From: Pegea sp. RAD2-039
Lineage: Eukaryota; Chordata; Thaliacea; Salpida; Salpidae
Direction: 5' to 3'
Assembly: GCA_034620365.1 (NCBI GenBank)
Contig: JAQGEQ010000175.1
Location: 2,170,001-2,234,000, forward strand
Length of the DNA stretch: 64,000 nucleotides
Shown piece by piece: positions 1 through 12,017 of this stretch. The translations under genes and the position numbers were made by a program. The first letter of the stretch is position 1, and the number at the start of each line of letters is the position of its first letter. The notes beneath the pieces were generated by a model, which saw nothing but the letters and a program-made list of their open reading frames with translations, was not told the origin of the DNA and did no database searches.

Positions 1-1566
1 TAAGTAAAATTTTGCTAGGTTCTTTTTATAGAACTTTCTTAGAATTATTTCCCAATTGGTTTTCTAACCCAAATCTATAGACTTAAATAAGTGCTGGATA
101 AGTGTACTAACACTGCTTTATATGCTTGGTATTGGATTTCAAGTATACGAGGAAAATAGCACAAAATACACCTTTAAACTGATTTTAGCTTAAAATAAGT
201 TGGTAGATGAAAAGGGTTGAGAGTCACTGGATTATGCTTGAAGTTACTTAAAAAATAATTAAAGCGAACTAAATAAATATTCTCCAAAATGTTTCAAAAT
301 ATTTTTACTAGCCTGTCCAAATTTTTTATTTTAGAAACATAAGACAAGTTTTCATGGATATATCCTTTTTTAGTAAATCAAGAAAGAATCAATCCTCTTT
401 TTCTTATTAGATTTCTGACTATGTAGATCTTAGGTAACTTACTGTTTGAAAAGTACAAAATAATTTTTTTTTTTGCTGGTCTTTATTAGTGTTATTTACT
501 TTCACTGAAACATTTTTTAATGAGTTTAAAAACTAAATATAAAGTGCTCAAAATAGTTCAAAATAACGTAAAAGTTGTGAAAATCAAACATAATCTTTTT
601 GTATAATTCAAAACTAAATATTTATATATCATAGAACATTTAGTGTCATATAGGCTTGAAATGTTTTCCAACATTAAAGTGAGTTTTAACAGATTTTACT
701 ATTTCAAAGTTATAAAAAAGAGTTCTAATAAGTTTTACATGTTGTACCTAATCAAGTTTTTAATGTTAAAAATTTTGTAAAATTAATGATTTTCCGATTA
801 ACCTACTTTGATTTGAACTGTTTCTTATTTATTCTGTATTATATCTTTATATACATCAGATTGCATGACTTATTTATTCAGAAGTTTTCTTTATTTTTTC
901 AACTTTATTAGTTTTATTGTTTACAAACATTTTATTGTTATTTGCATTGTCCTAAACTGTTTTAAATTAAACTTTTTACTCATAATTTTGTCTAATTAAT
1001 TTTAAAATTCAATCATCGATAATTAATATTGATTTATTAATCGTTTACAGTTTTATTAATTTTGTTTCCAATATACCCAAAATCCATTTTTTCTCTATTT
1101 TGAAGGTTTTCTGTTCAACAGCGACACTATTTGTATTAAAGTTGTTTAACTAAAATTTTGTGATCACAAGTAACTTTGCTTACTAAATTAGCTTGTCTGT
1201 ATTTTGTTGAAATTATTTGGTATTCTCTAAAGATCTGCTATAAGAGTAGCCAGAATTTAAGACAAATTATTCTCTTAACGATTAATTGGTTTGTAATTAA
1301 AAGTTTTATCATTTTATAATACCTTAATTATATAATTAATCAATATCTTAATTTTAGTAGACAAAGTTTTTTATAATTAAATAAAATTAGATGAGTAGTA
1401 TCATGTATCAACTGATTGTGTTAATTATTATTTTATAATTATGAGGAATAATTATTACTTTGATGATTTTATGATTTAACTTTGATTTGATTGGTTATAA
1501 AGATTTAAATTAATAAAAGCTTCTTATTTTAGAAAACTGATTTCTATTTGATGTAACTTTTAAAGT
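1..1566. other. AT-rich non-coding flank
   Basis: Very AT-rich sequence upstream of the FRMD8-like start codon. I see no open reading frame with family similarity, no RNA gene and no recognisable repeat. It should contain the promoter and 5' UTR of the FRMD8-like gene, but I cannot place a TATA box or transcription start with confidence. Confidence 0.5.
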
Positions 1567-3824
1567 ATGTCTTTGGAAGTTGTTATATATTTATGTGATA
1601 ACTCAAGCAAGACCTTCACTCTACCCAATGGATATGTGACGTCAAGCTTAGAATATTTTAATTTGATGATTAAAGCTCTAAAGCTACCTGAGAATCTAGG
1701 AAAGAAGTGTTTTGCATTGTGGTTAAAATCTCCATTACTTGGTTTGTTTTTTTTTTAACATTTTGTCATTCAAAAATTGAAATTGTTATCAATTAAAATA
1801 TTGTTTAATTAAAATTAAACTTCTATTAAATTATTAAAATCTCTTGTAAATTTGAAAAAGTGAATAATTTTACTTTTTGTTATTAGATTTCAAAAAATCC
1901 TTTCGTTAACAAAGATTTTTGACATTCTTATTAACCTCAAAGCAAATAAAACTTACAAAAAAGTGTTATTTACTTGTTAAGTCAAATATTTTATTATTTT
2001 TTCATCAATATCACTAACAAATTATGATTGTTTAATTAATGTTTACAGATGTACAGCTGAAACCTTGCCATATACCTTATAGAATGTTACAACAATGGCC
2101 TCATTTTTTGAGGCGTTTTTCAATGGCTACTGATAAAGAAAAAAACACAGGTAATGCGAAAAGTCAATTGACTGATACAAAATTTCAAAGAATTATTCAA
2201 GCATAAAAACTAAAATGTCAGTATGTGTGAAATGCAAATAAAAGTATTTTAAATTAAGTAACATAACAACTGAAAGGGTGCAATTATTACAGATGAACCA
2301 ATCATGTTATTTCGAAGGAATGCTTTTTTGAAGCGCAGCGACGAGATGGCTATCTCAGACACTTCTGTTCTTAATATACTTCAGATGGAGGCTAAACTCA
2401 ATATTCAGCAAGGTATATCAGAGTTGTTTTTATTTTATCAAAATATGAACTTTATTTATCTTTAGGTATTTATCCTTGTGACCAGGAAGATTTGGAACAA
2501 CTAGGAGCTCTGGTTTGCTCTTCTAACTACTTTTGCAAAGAACGTCTTCGGTATCCAATCAGCAATCAGCTTTCCTATTTTTCTTTAGCTTGTTTTTATA
2601 CAGAGTCAATTTGGCTGCTTTGCTTCCTGCTCATGTTATCAGAACTAAAAAAGGTTTCTTTAAACGACAAGAGTCGATTGAAGATAAAATTGTGAGATGT
2701 GTAAAGATGAAAGAGACCTCTGAAGCGAAGGTACCAGATCCTGTGCTGGAATTTATGAAAATTTGTTGGCAGCTGCCTTATTATGGGTCATCATTTTTTT
2801 TATTAAATATCGATAATTGTTGGTTTAAACCAATTAAAAAAATACTAAGTTGGTTGCTTGTCATCATAATTTTTAGTGTTGTTGATTATTATATGAAAAA
2901 GGCAACAAATTCGTTTCTTAATTCTTCTATTTTGTTTATTAGAAGCGTAATTTTTCATGGAATAGTAGAAAAACCGCAAAACAGCAGTAGTTTTTTGACA
3001 TCTTTCATGAGACAACAACCTGAGATAGAAGTTTATGTGGCAATTAACACAGATGGTGTTTGGATAATTGATTCGGATAAAAAGGTTTTTTAATGTTGCA
3101 AAGTTTAATCTTGAAAACCTTTAAACATTTTCATTTCAGCATGTTTTAGTTGGTTTAAAGTACAATGAGTTTAATTGGGAAGTGACATCGTCAGATACTC
3201 AGCAAAAAACATCACATGATGTTTATGGTCAAATCCCTAGCCTCTTTCTGGAGTTTGACACCAAAGATGGAAACGGAAAACTTCTTCAAATTCTTTCTAA
3301 GGAGGTTTAACCAAATCAAATGTCTTCAAATAACGTCACAGCTCTTCTAACAGGCTCCAATGATGAGTTCTATGATCGAAACTTGTCTTTCCATGCTGGA
3401 AGAGAAGAAAGGGTCGGAAAAAAACATCATTGATCCTCTTCAAGACACTGGTTGGTTGCTATGATACAGATCTGTATGAGCCACAAATATGATCTCAACA
3501 GATGAGTGTAAAGACTCCAAATCGAAGCGTCAATCGTCACTAGTTCGCCCGCTCTTTATGCGTCAGGACTCTGTCACCAACAATCGAACCGATCGTCTCT
3601 CATTAACTCCTATTCCTAGCGGTTTGTCGAGCGCTATTGACGTCATCACTCGTGACGATATCCGATTACTTATAGATCAGCCAAGCAGCAGCAGTGGAAA
3701 CGTGGAGAAGGCAACCGTGTCTCGAAAGAAGTCACTTTTTCGTAAAGTGACTTTAGTTGGAAGTAAAGTAGTGGTCGAGGCGTCACCGCTGGAGGATAAC
3801 GAGACGCCATTAATGAAGCATTAG
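1567..3824 (+). CDS. FRMD8: FERM domain-containing protein 8-like (iRhom-binding adaptor)
   Basis: Nine exons: 1567-1741, 2049-2150, 2293-2412, 2466-2550, 2604-2786, 2943-3084, 3140-3304, 3354-3450, 3502-3824. They join to about 463 aa, close to human FRMD8 (464 aa). The FERM domain fills roughly residues 1-350. Family hallmarks in order are FALWLKSPLL then DVQLKP, EPIMLFRRNAF, YPCDQEDLEQLGALVC, LPAHVI, WQLPYYG, FHGIVEKP, AINTDGVWIIDS, LFLEFD and MMSSMIE. The Ser/Arg-rich C-terminal tail includes RKKSLFRKV, resembling the basic Ser tail of vertebrate FRMD8. In animals FRMD8 binds the cytoplasmic tail of iRhoms and stabilises the iRhom-ADAM17 sheddase complex at the cell surface; that role here is inferred from homology. 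Introns are short (48 and 53 nt for two). The first ATG is chosen because the FERM homology begins within a few residues. The KERL/VNLAAL exon junction is the least certain. Confidence 0.9.
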
Positions 3825-5911
3825 ATGATAACGTCACCTTTCGTGGTATCATCAATTATTCATCTTCGGTGAGATGTAAAGAGAAGACGACGAAGAAGTC
3901 TTGTGTCGATGTTGTCATAGCAACCGGTGACTCGAAGCACATGTAACTTATCGCTTTCTTCAAATCTTTCCGCTGCCACTTATCTCTTTTTTCTTGTTTT
4001 TTTGCTAATTCCAGTTTTTCCTTCTAATTATTAACCGAATTTTTAGCTTTTTTATTTGATTCTTTATAAAAATGTTTTTTCTTTCATTAATTTTTTTGTT
4101 ATTTTCAAGGCTTTCTTTTATTTTGATTTTTTATCGTTGTCATATCTTTTGGTACATAAAATTCAAATCTATATTTTTTTATGTAAAAAGTCTAAAATTA
4201 AACACCCAACTGAATTCAACTGCCGAAGAAAAACCTTTCTTCAATTTTGTCATAAATATTTATGAAGCTTTAAATGATCATAAACAACTTTGTCATCATC
4301 ATTACTTTGTTTTTCAAAATGACTATCTTAATTATTCAGCTAAAAGCCAAATCTTTTCTGCATACTCTATAAAGATTCGATTATGACAATATTAATAAGA
4401 AATTCAATTAATTTAATCTTACTCTAAAGATCTAATTAGATTATATATCGTCAATTATCAAGTCGCTTTTAAAATTTGTTGCTCTTCTAAAAAGCACAAT
4501 TTGCATTGAAAACAACACAGATAAAGCTGCTTGCCAAATTTAATTACTAAATTAGAAAGATAGAAAGTAAAGAAGTTATTCAGTGATGAAAGCATTTTGT
4601 CGGTTTGTCCGTAATCCTGGACCAACAATATTCACTTCACTGTGTAATGGAGCCCTCACAATATCGTCCACGAGCTCATTTGCTTTATTTTCTTTAAAAA
4701 AAAAAATCATTTTACTTTTGTGTCATAAACATAAAATTTACCAATTGCTTTTGTCAGCTCATTAAAGTAAATTACTAAGTAAATTACTTTACCAAAATTA
4801 ATTGAATTATCTGTTTGCTTGCTCATATATTTTGCAACGTTTTTACCAGTCCTGTGAAAACAATGTTGTTACTTTTTTAATAACACCATCAAATTTATAA
4901 GTTTAAATTGCTTTAAAAAATACTTTTAGAATAAATTTTCAAAATTGTTTAAAATAAGAAAATTACTTTAAACTAAACTTATTAAAACCCCAGCCAAGTG
5001 GCAATAAAATCACTAAAGCTAATTATGGATCGATATGAAACTCTGTCAAGATATTTTGGGCATAATTTTTTGTCTTTTTATAATTTGGAGCCTCAAAAAT
5101 TTATCCACTTTTAGTTACAGTTATTGAATTTATAAGTTTTGTTGTAGACAAGTTGAAATCTTGTATAATCTGTACGTATTTTGATACCTCTTATGTTGAT
5201 TACTCCCGGTTACTCTATCTTTTTTCTGTTAAAATAAAGTTTCTGCTTATTAATTTGTAATTACAATCTACAAATACAATTTATGTATCAGCAAATATAA
5301 TAGTTGAAAGAAACAACTTAAAAATCTTGCAAAGTACTGAGTAACATTTATTTTAAGGCTTCACTAAATGTTTACTTTTTTAATGTACACAAAGGACAAT
5401 AAGCTATTCATTGCCTTAAACTGATTTAACTTAATCAAAAATAATATCTGTAAATATTTTACTAGTTGAAGAGGTGAACTTTTTGACCGATCAGAAACTT
5501 TTTTTGTTGATTGTTGTAATCTTGAAGACTTGTTCAACGCTTCTATATCTTTGCTATATAAAAAAAAATATTTTTTTAGTTTCTATGTAAAACACCAGAT
5601 TCTGACGACTGTGAAATTAGTCAGAGAAAACATCAATTCAATAAATTTTCATTTTGAGCTCCATTTTCTTCCAACAAAGAGTCACTGGTCATAATGTCAT
5701 AAATTATCTTTTTTTCTCGAGTTTTTTTTTGACTATCATAATATTTAATAGAAATTATTCATCATTTTTTAAAGTCTAAATTTAGAATTTGGATGATTGA
5801 TTTTATTGCTTTTAAAGATGGTTGGTGCAGGACTAATACATATCAGAGTAATTAAAATTGTTTACAAAATTCAACTGGTTGTAGTCGGCACTGAGTAGAA
5901 AGAAAAATTCC
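3825..5911. other. Intergenic region between convergent genes
   Basis: It lies between the stop of the FRMD8-like gene (+) and the stop of the CUB/EGF membrane gene (-), so it should hold both 3' UTRs. Short open frames occur (for example 4072-4386), but they are low-complexity AT-driven sequence with no family similarity. No repeat or RNA gene was recognised. Confidence 0.5.
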
Positions 5912-8857
5912 TCACTTTTTTTGCAGATGGCCCTCATAATTATTCATGATGTTTGCTACTTGATGGGGATGCAAGAGAACTGTATTTTGACGAGTCATTG
6001 GAAACTTTGGAAGTTTATTTCGTTTATTCCGCATCTTCCTAAGTATATTTGCTGCTTCCTGTAAGATCTTTTGCTTCAAAAAAGTTTTAGATAATATGGA
6101 TCAATAATACCCGTGGAGTCACATGACTTCTTCTAGGTTTATTTTGAATGATCTCATTCATCACCTCAGCCGCTTCTTCAGCTGTCAGTTCCAGCTCTTC
6201 ACTTACTCTTGGATTATCTAACGGAGTATATGTATTTTTCTGACCGCTTGGCATCATAGAACGCTCTAGATTTGGTCCCAACTTCTTAGGATCAAACGGT
6301 GCTGATCCAAGCTGATGATTGGGAAAATCTGTCAAATAAGGGTCTCAAACTTCTTAATAAAGTCATGAAGATAATTTGATTTTTTACTCGGTTTTGTAAT
6401 AACTTCTCCCAGTTCATTTCCATCTTTCAATCTTTTTAGTAGCTCGACAGCGTCATCTGGCAATACCCTTAAAAAATCTTTCTCTTCTTCTAAAAATGAA
6501 ATAAAATTAACATTATTCGTGATGATTTAAAGACCTTTAAAACGGTCGTTTCCTGATTTTTCCAATAATTTAGGGTCCTTTTTAAGATTATGGAACTCTT
6601 TTTTTGAAACTGGTATTGAAATTTTTCTGACAAAACAAAATTAAAACCAATTTATTGAACAAATATTTTTCCTCATTATCTTATAACTCTTATTTTATAA
6701 TATTAAGCAAAAGTTGTTGTAATTACGTTGGACCTCTTGGAGAAGTGACTTCCTCAGGAAAAGATGGGAATGCTTTGGGACAAGGACCCTTAAATAATAG
6801 TTTGTTGTTTAAAACAGAAGACTTTCTCAAGATTATAAATCATTACCTGTATCTGTGTTCCTTGTTGAGCTTTATCATTTTTCAAAATTTCAGGTTGACG
6901 AGGCCTTATATTCGACTTGTTATCTAGAGTTAGAAAATATTTGTATTGTTAAATTCCAAGCTAAAAATGTAGAGACTAACTGTGTTGTGGTGGTTTGAAA
7001 GTTGGTGAATCTTCATCTATTTTAGGTTTATCCTTCATTTCTATTAGTAAACCATCACTATTAAAGCTCTTATTTAGTTCAGTCGTTGACTTTTGTTTCT
7101 TACTTTCAACTTTGTGCTGTGACAAATCCTTTTCTTTCTTCTTACGATGAGATAAGAAGTAATAAATTGCGCCAGCAGTTATAAGAAGAAGCATCAGGCA
7201 TACGACGATGACTTCAGTTGATATACCTGATTTTCTGAACAAGTTTTTTTATAATTTGTTGAAAATTAAAAAGATTTATGATAACTGAAAACTTGTTTAG
7301 TGATTCATATATTCTTATTGTTGTTTGTTAGTATCATTTAAAGATTAATTTTATGTTTTGTTCAGCTGAAATGAAATTGAATAAAACTTACTCTTCATCT
7401 TCCTCTTCCTCTTCCTCGCTACCGTTCTCTTGTTGTTTCTTGTTTGCTTCATTTTTATTTTCATTATCTGAGAGAAAACTTAAGACAAAAACAGCAACAA
7501 ATCTTTGAATAATTTTTTTAAATAATAAAACAAACGTATCACCTTCAGCTTTTGCTGCAGTTTTTTTAGGGCTTTTTGTAGTAGTTTTTTTAGTAGTTGT
7601 TGCCTGAGTTGTTGTTGTTGCTATTGTTGTTGTCGTTGGAGCTGGAAATGTTGGAACTGAAAATGGTTGATAAAAAAAGTTGTTGACAAAATATTTTCAG
7701 CTAGTTAAATGTTAAAACTTTGTACTTGCTGTTTCGCATAGTTCTCCCATAAAGTCTGTAGAGCAAGAACATACAAAGTCTGTGGGCCTAGATATACAAA
7801 GTCCTCCATTCTCACAAGGATTTGGATCACATCTTTCTGGTGCTGTTTGGTGTAGGCAATAAATTCACTTCTATTATTAACTTTATATTCATTCTTACCA
7901 ATCCCACACAAGTCGCCCTCATAACCATAATTACATTCACAAACAAATGCAGCTGCTGCGTTGCTGCAAACTCCACCATTCAGACATGGCATTGAGTTGC
8001 ATTCGTCAATATCTGAGCACAATCGTTTCACTCTCTTTAAGTTTTGAATTAGTGATGTCACTTACCTAACTCACAATCAACTCCTGCTAAACCTAATGGA
8101 CAATCACAAGTGTAGTAAGTTGAAAACCGATTACATTTGCCTCCATATTTGCAAGGATTCGATTCACAAGGATCATTTATCTCAACTGATAAGCAGATCA
8201 AATCAGATTGACAATTAGTAGCTTAAAACTAGACTCACAACTCCAAGTTAGCTTAAAGCCTCCTAAGGTGTCTGCTGAATCACTTTTCATGATCATGATC
8301 AAGGGACCTCTTCCTCTGATGTGACCTCCATTCACATGCTCCAAGCCATCTCCACATCTTCTGCAAACCTTATTTAATAATGATATTGGAAAGACTTGCA
8401 TCCCACGTGTCAGGAGCTGCTCCTGGAGAAGTTGCTTCAAATACAAATTTTAGGTAATCGTAAGAGCAGTCTTCTGTGGCTTCCATGGCAAAGCTCTCAA
8501 AGTGCAACTAAAACAGAGAAAAAGCTGAAAAATGAAAACTTTTGTTGCATCTTTGAGACTGACATTAATGATGCTGTCAGTAAAAATACGGTAAGTGGCA
8601 AAGCAATTGACCGGATATGGATTAGGAAAGTCTGGAGAGGTGATTGTTCCTTCTGGATCATAATGTTCTTCAGTTATTTGTAAAGGTTCCTCTTCATTAG
8701 AACCTGAGAACAATTTCTTTTGATTATTTTTTTTAAGATCTGAAAATTTGTTAGAATTCTAATTACTGCGATTCATTTAAAAATAAAATCTATAATCACC
8801 AAAAATGAAAATAAAAAAGCAGAAGAAACGAATATAAAACTTCATATCTTTAACCAT
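5912..8857 (-). CDS. Single-pass membrane protein: CUB, three EGF, Thr-rich stalk, long cytoplasmic tail
   Basis: Sixteen exons on the minus strand: 8857-8800, 8739-8540, 8507-8407, 8360-8239, 8185-8066, 8012-7899, 7836-7726, 7656-7543, 7467-7392, 7234-6981, 6923-6847, 6788-6727, 6626-6535, 6489-6388, 6328-6111, 6058-5912. They join in frame to about 655 aa. Order: hydrophobic signal peptide (1-19); CUB domain about 45-160 (GTITSPDFPNPYP, CSYDYLKFVFEA, GGFKLTWS); three EGF repeats about 163-275, the second starting DIDEC; Thr/Lys-rich stalk about 276-313; acidic run of Glu before a transmembrane helix about 345-367 (VIVVCLMLLLITAGAIYYFL); then a Lys-rich cytoplasmic tail of about 290 aa. The architecture suggests a type I surface receptor or adhesion protein. 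I do not recognise a named orthologue. The tail carries four similar short helical motifs (see findings). One intron (8508-8539) is only 32 nt. Exon 4's acceptor was chosen by phase and CUB continuity. Confidence 0.85.
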
Positions 8858-9871
8858 CAAAACTGTAACAAACACCAAATGATGTTACTTCAATTGATTT
8901 TCACAAACAATTTTGTTTGACGAAAATTGAATGAATAAGAACTTAAAATCAAAAGCTCAAACATAATCGCTCTTTTAGTAAGTCAAGGGCCATTAATAAA
9001 TGTTAATTAGCAGCTCGATGAGAAACTACGAAAAATAATGTTGAATCGATAATAAAAATAATTTCTTTTATCAAATAAATGTTATAAACTCTAAGCTCAG
9101 TGAAAGATTAAATTTTTCTCTTTTGCAGCACTAAATATAAATACTCAAAATTTGTAGCATCATTTTATAATCAATTTAATTTGCTTTTTCTCAATTATTG
9201 TAAGATACCTTTATCAAACATTTGAGGTTTTCTTGTTGTTTTCATTTAACTTTGTTTGACTCAAATAGGAGTAAAAAATAGTTCGATATTATAAAATATT
9301 TCTTCATTTTATTTAAAATCTATTTTGTTTAAAAAGTTTTTTTTACATATTTATGAAGTTTAAGTTTATGATTAAAGAATATGATAAGTAATTTTTGTTT
9401 TGAATCTATAATTTTATAAAAAACTATAAATCTATGAGGAATAACAACATTTGTGAGTCTTATAAACCTTTGTTAACATATTTATTTCTGTGTCAGTTGT
9501 CTTATCCGATATTATTTAAAGGAAGAGATCAATATCAAAATAATGATTAATAATATAAATTAAAACATTTCTTCACATTACTGAGATTTATGAACTGTTA
9601 AATTGTATCTTGTTAGTAGTTGACTAATGTGTGTTAGTTATGTTCGTAATCTTATTTTTATAAACCTTTAACTATAAAAAATTTGTAGCCTCTTTATTAC
9701 AAAATGTTTTTATTAATTTTATTGACTTTAATTATTTTCTTTAAATTGATTTTTTTCTGCTGAATCACTAATTTACAACATTTAAGCACCAAAAATCATT
9801 AAATATTAAACAAAAACTGGTGATTGTTGCTAATAATTAATTTCCAAAACCAAATTTTTAATCGTTAAGAA
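8858..9871. other. Intergenic, upstream of the CUB/EGF gene
   Basis: AT-rich sequence upstream of the CUB/EGF gene and downstream of the first 7SL RNA segment. It presumably includes the promoter of the CUB/EGF gene. I see no coding potential or recognised repeat. Confidence 0.45.
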
Positions 9872-10182
9872 TGTTTGACAAAAGTCCGTATAAAAAAATA
9901 TATATCTTATATGTTCAATCCAAATTAAAATATAAATTTATTATTCAAACCAAATATAGTCAATTCATAAAAGTCTTCAGAAAGTCTTCAGAATCTACTT
10001 TTTAAATAATCTCCCAAAGGATAAAATTCTGTATTAGTAGAATATTCTCAAAAATCTCTGAAATTAGTTAAAAATTGAAAAATTCTTCTTTCAATTATTA
10101 TTTTTACGAAATTGTTTTTTCAATCTGTTCGGAAACTGTTAAAAAATGTTGGAAAAAATATTTTAAAAGTGTAAAAAGTAAG

Positions 10183-10481
10183 AAAAGAAATGGGTCCGAT
10201 CTTATCGGCTGGGCTGTGACACTACACCTATTCACAGGTGCTGTCCCGCTACTGATTAACGTGGAGACTTTTGGCTGCTCCCTTTCGGGCCTGACCCGGT
10301 TCATCTCTCCTTCGACAACCTGGACACGCTGGTCTACACCAACATGTCCATATTGACGCTAAACTTAGCGCGGACACCCGATCGACATAGCGCACAGAGC
10401 CACAGTGCTCCCAACCTCATACCGTCCACCATCTCAAGCCTCCTAGTAGCTGGATTACAAGCGCACGCCACAACGCCCGGC
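10183..10481 (-). ncRNA. SRP RNA: SRP (7SL) RNA, copy 1
   Basis: Read on the minus strand, the 299 nt start with GCCGGGCG..GTGGCG and GTAATCCAGCTAC..GGAGGCTTGAG, the Alu-domain core of metazoan 7SL RNA. The middle has GTGCGCTATG.CGATCGGGTGTCCG. The S domain has the SRP54-binding helix 8 region (TGAACCGG..CAGG, a GAAA tetraloop, GGAGCAG), then ATCAGTAG.GGGA and CCTGTGAATAG. The gene ends in a run of T typical of RNA polymerase III. It is the RNA scaffold of the signal recognition particle, which pauses translation and targets secretory ribosomes to the ER. By eye the RNA is the same as copies 2 and 3. Open frames across it are spurious. Confidence 0.96.
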
Positions 10482-10498
10482 GAAAGCAACTTTACTAA

Positions 10499-10511
10499 AC
10501 GTCATTATATC
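10499..10511 (-). promoter_or_regulatory. 7SL upstream promoter elements, copy 1
   Basis: On the minus strand a TATA-like GATATAAT lies about 30 to 23 nt before the RNA start and overlaps a TGACGT half-CRE. Vertebrate 7SL genes use an upstream ATF/CREB-type site with Pol III, so this pair is a plausible core promoter. The same arrangement is kept in all three copies. Confidence 0.6.
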
Positions 10512-12017
10512 GCTTTCTTTACTTTACTTTTTTCTCTCTCTATTCTCTCGTTTTATAACCATCTAGCGGATAAATATTTTTATACAAATATGAACTAAAT
10601 TTTATAAGGCTTAGTTAGTCTTACAATTCCTTCTGGTTTTATAGTCTTTATGTATTAAAGTTTCAATAATTAATTTTTTCTATACTTTCAATAATTTAAA
10701 ACTTAATTTTTGAATAATAATCTCAAGTTACAAATGCTTTGAATGTCAACAAAACTCAAATAACTTACACAAATTACAATGATTAAAAACTAATTGTAAA
10801 AGTTTACCACTCGAAATGTAACAGATATTAATCCTAATTTACAATTATTTCATTTTATTAATTTTTGTAGCTTTTTCTGACTACATTTTTTGTATAGTTT
10901 CAATCTATGGATACTTTCATGGGTTTTTGAAAATCTAGAATTACAAAAGTTGAAATTACAGATTTGTTTATTCATAAATCCTTCTTTGAAAACTGAACAA
11001 GAAGTGAATACTTTCATTTTGTTTATGTTTTCATTTAGTTACTTTTCTTAAGTTGTTTATTGAGTAACAATAAGTTAACAATATTTAAAAAGCGGAAATT
11101 TTGTTTATGTAATCGAATAATTCATATAATTTTTGCATTCATATTCCAAAACATAAAACCTGATAGTGTCAATATTTATTGATGACAAATCAAACATAAC
11201 CAATGAGTAATTAATTTTTAGAGGAAATCACAAACATTTATCGGCAACCACTTCATTGTTTAGGAACTAAGAAGAAGTCGTTCAGAATGAAGTTGAATTA
11301 CTTTTCCAACTTTTCCCTTTGTTTCATCCTTTTTTTAAATATTCATATTGCTAGAAGTAATAATTGGAATAACATAAAACAGCCTTTGGGTATTAACGGA
11401 TCAAGAATTAAAGGAAAAGATGGTAATCAGCCACAAAATATTCGTAGCGTTGAGTTTGATTACAGAAAAGTTGATATTATTGAAAATGTCGCAGAATTTT
11501 TACTCTCAGTTCACAGTAAAGGTGCAAAAAATCAACATTTAAAACATTCTTTTGAGCAGTTGAGTATTTTTAGTATTTAGATATCTTAAACTGACTTTTA
11601 AAGTATAAATGAAATATGTTGAAAGAAATAATCTTGTAACCAGAAGCTTATCTCTTATAGAATTATAAGTAATTAGACAATTGAAAATTAAGTAGTAATA
11701 AATTTATTGTCCTTAAAAAAGTTTGTAGATTGAATCGATATAAGATTAACAAAATTGTTGGTTTTTTTAGAGCTTTTCAAGTTGTAAGAAAGTCTAAAGT
11801 CTCAGATGATGATCTTCTATTTGAATAAGTTTCAGGTTATAGGTTCTATTTGAATAAGTGCTTATAAATTGTGATAAAGTTATTTCTAGGAAGTGAATTG
11901 TTTATTATATATATATTATATTTTGTGGCTGGTGACAGTAAAAATCTTTTATAAATCTTTGGTGGATACACATTTATTAACCTTGTATACTTTGGTGGGA
12001 GTTACTAAAAATCTATC

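Larger units (their letters stand above)
9872..11120. repeat. Segmental duplication carrying 7SL RNA, copy 1
   Basis: About 1.25 kb matches 30394-31620 in the same orientation and 39080-37970 in inverted orientation, with only scattered differences. It contains the 7SL RNA gene plus about 310 bp downstream and 640 bp upstream of it. It ends about 170 bp before the first exon of the NRF6-like gene A, so the 7SL gene and gene A diverge from one another. Short stretches differ, such as an extra 11-bp repeat near 9980. Confidence 0.9.

Noticed and set aside
4056..4386. Overlapping open frames rich in Phe/Tyr/Ile after the FRMD8-like gene.
   Set aside because: Low-complexity AT-driven frames, no domain, no splice partners; probably 3' UTR or intergenic sequence.
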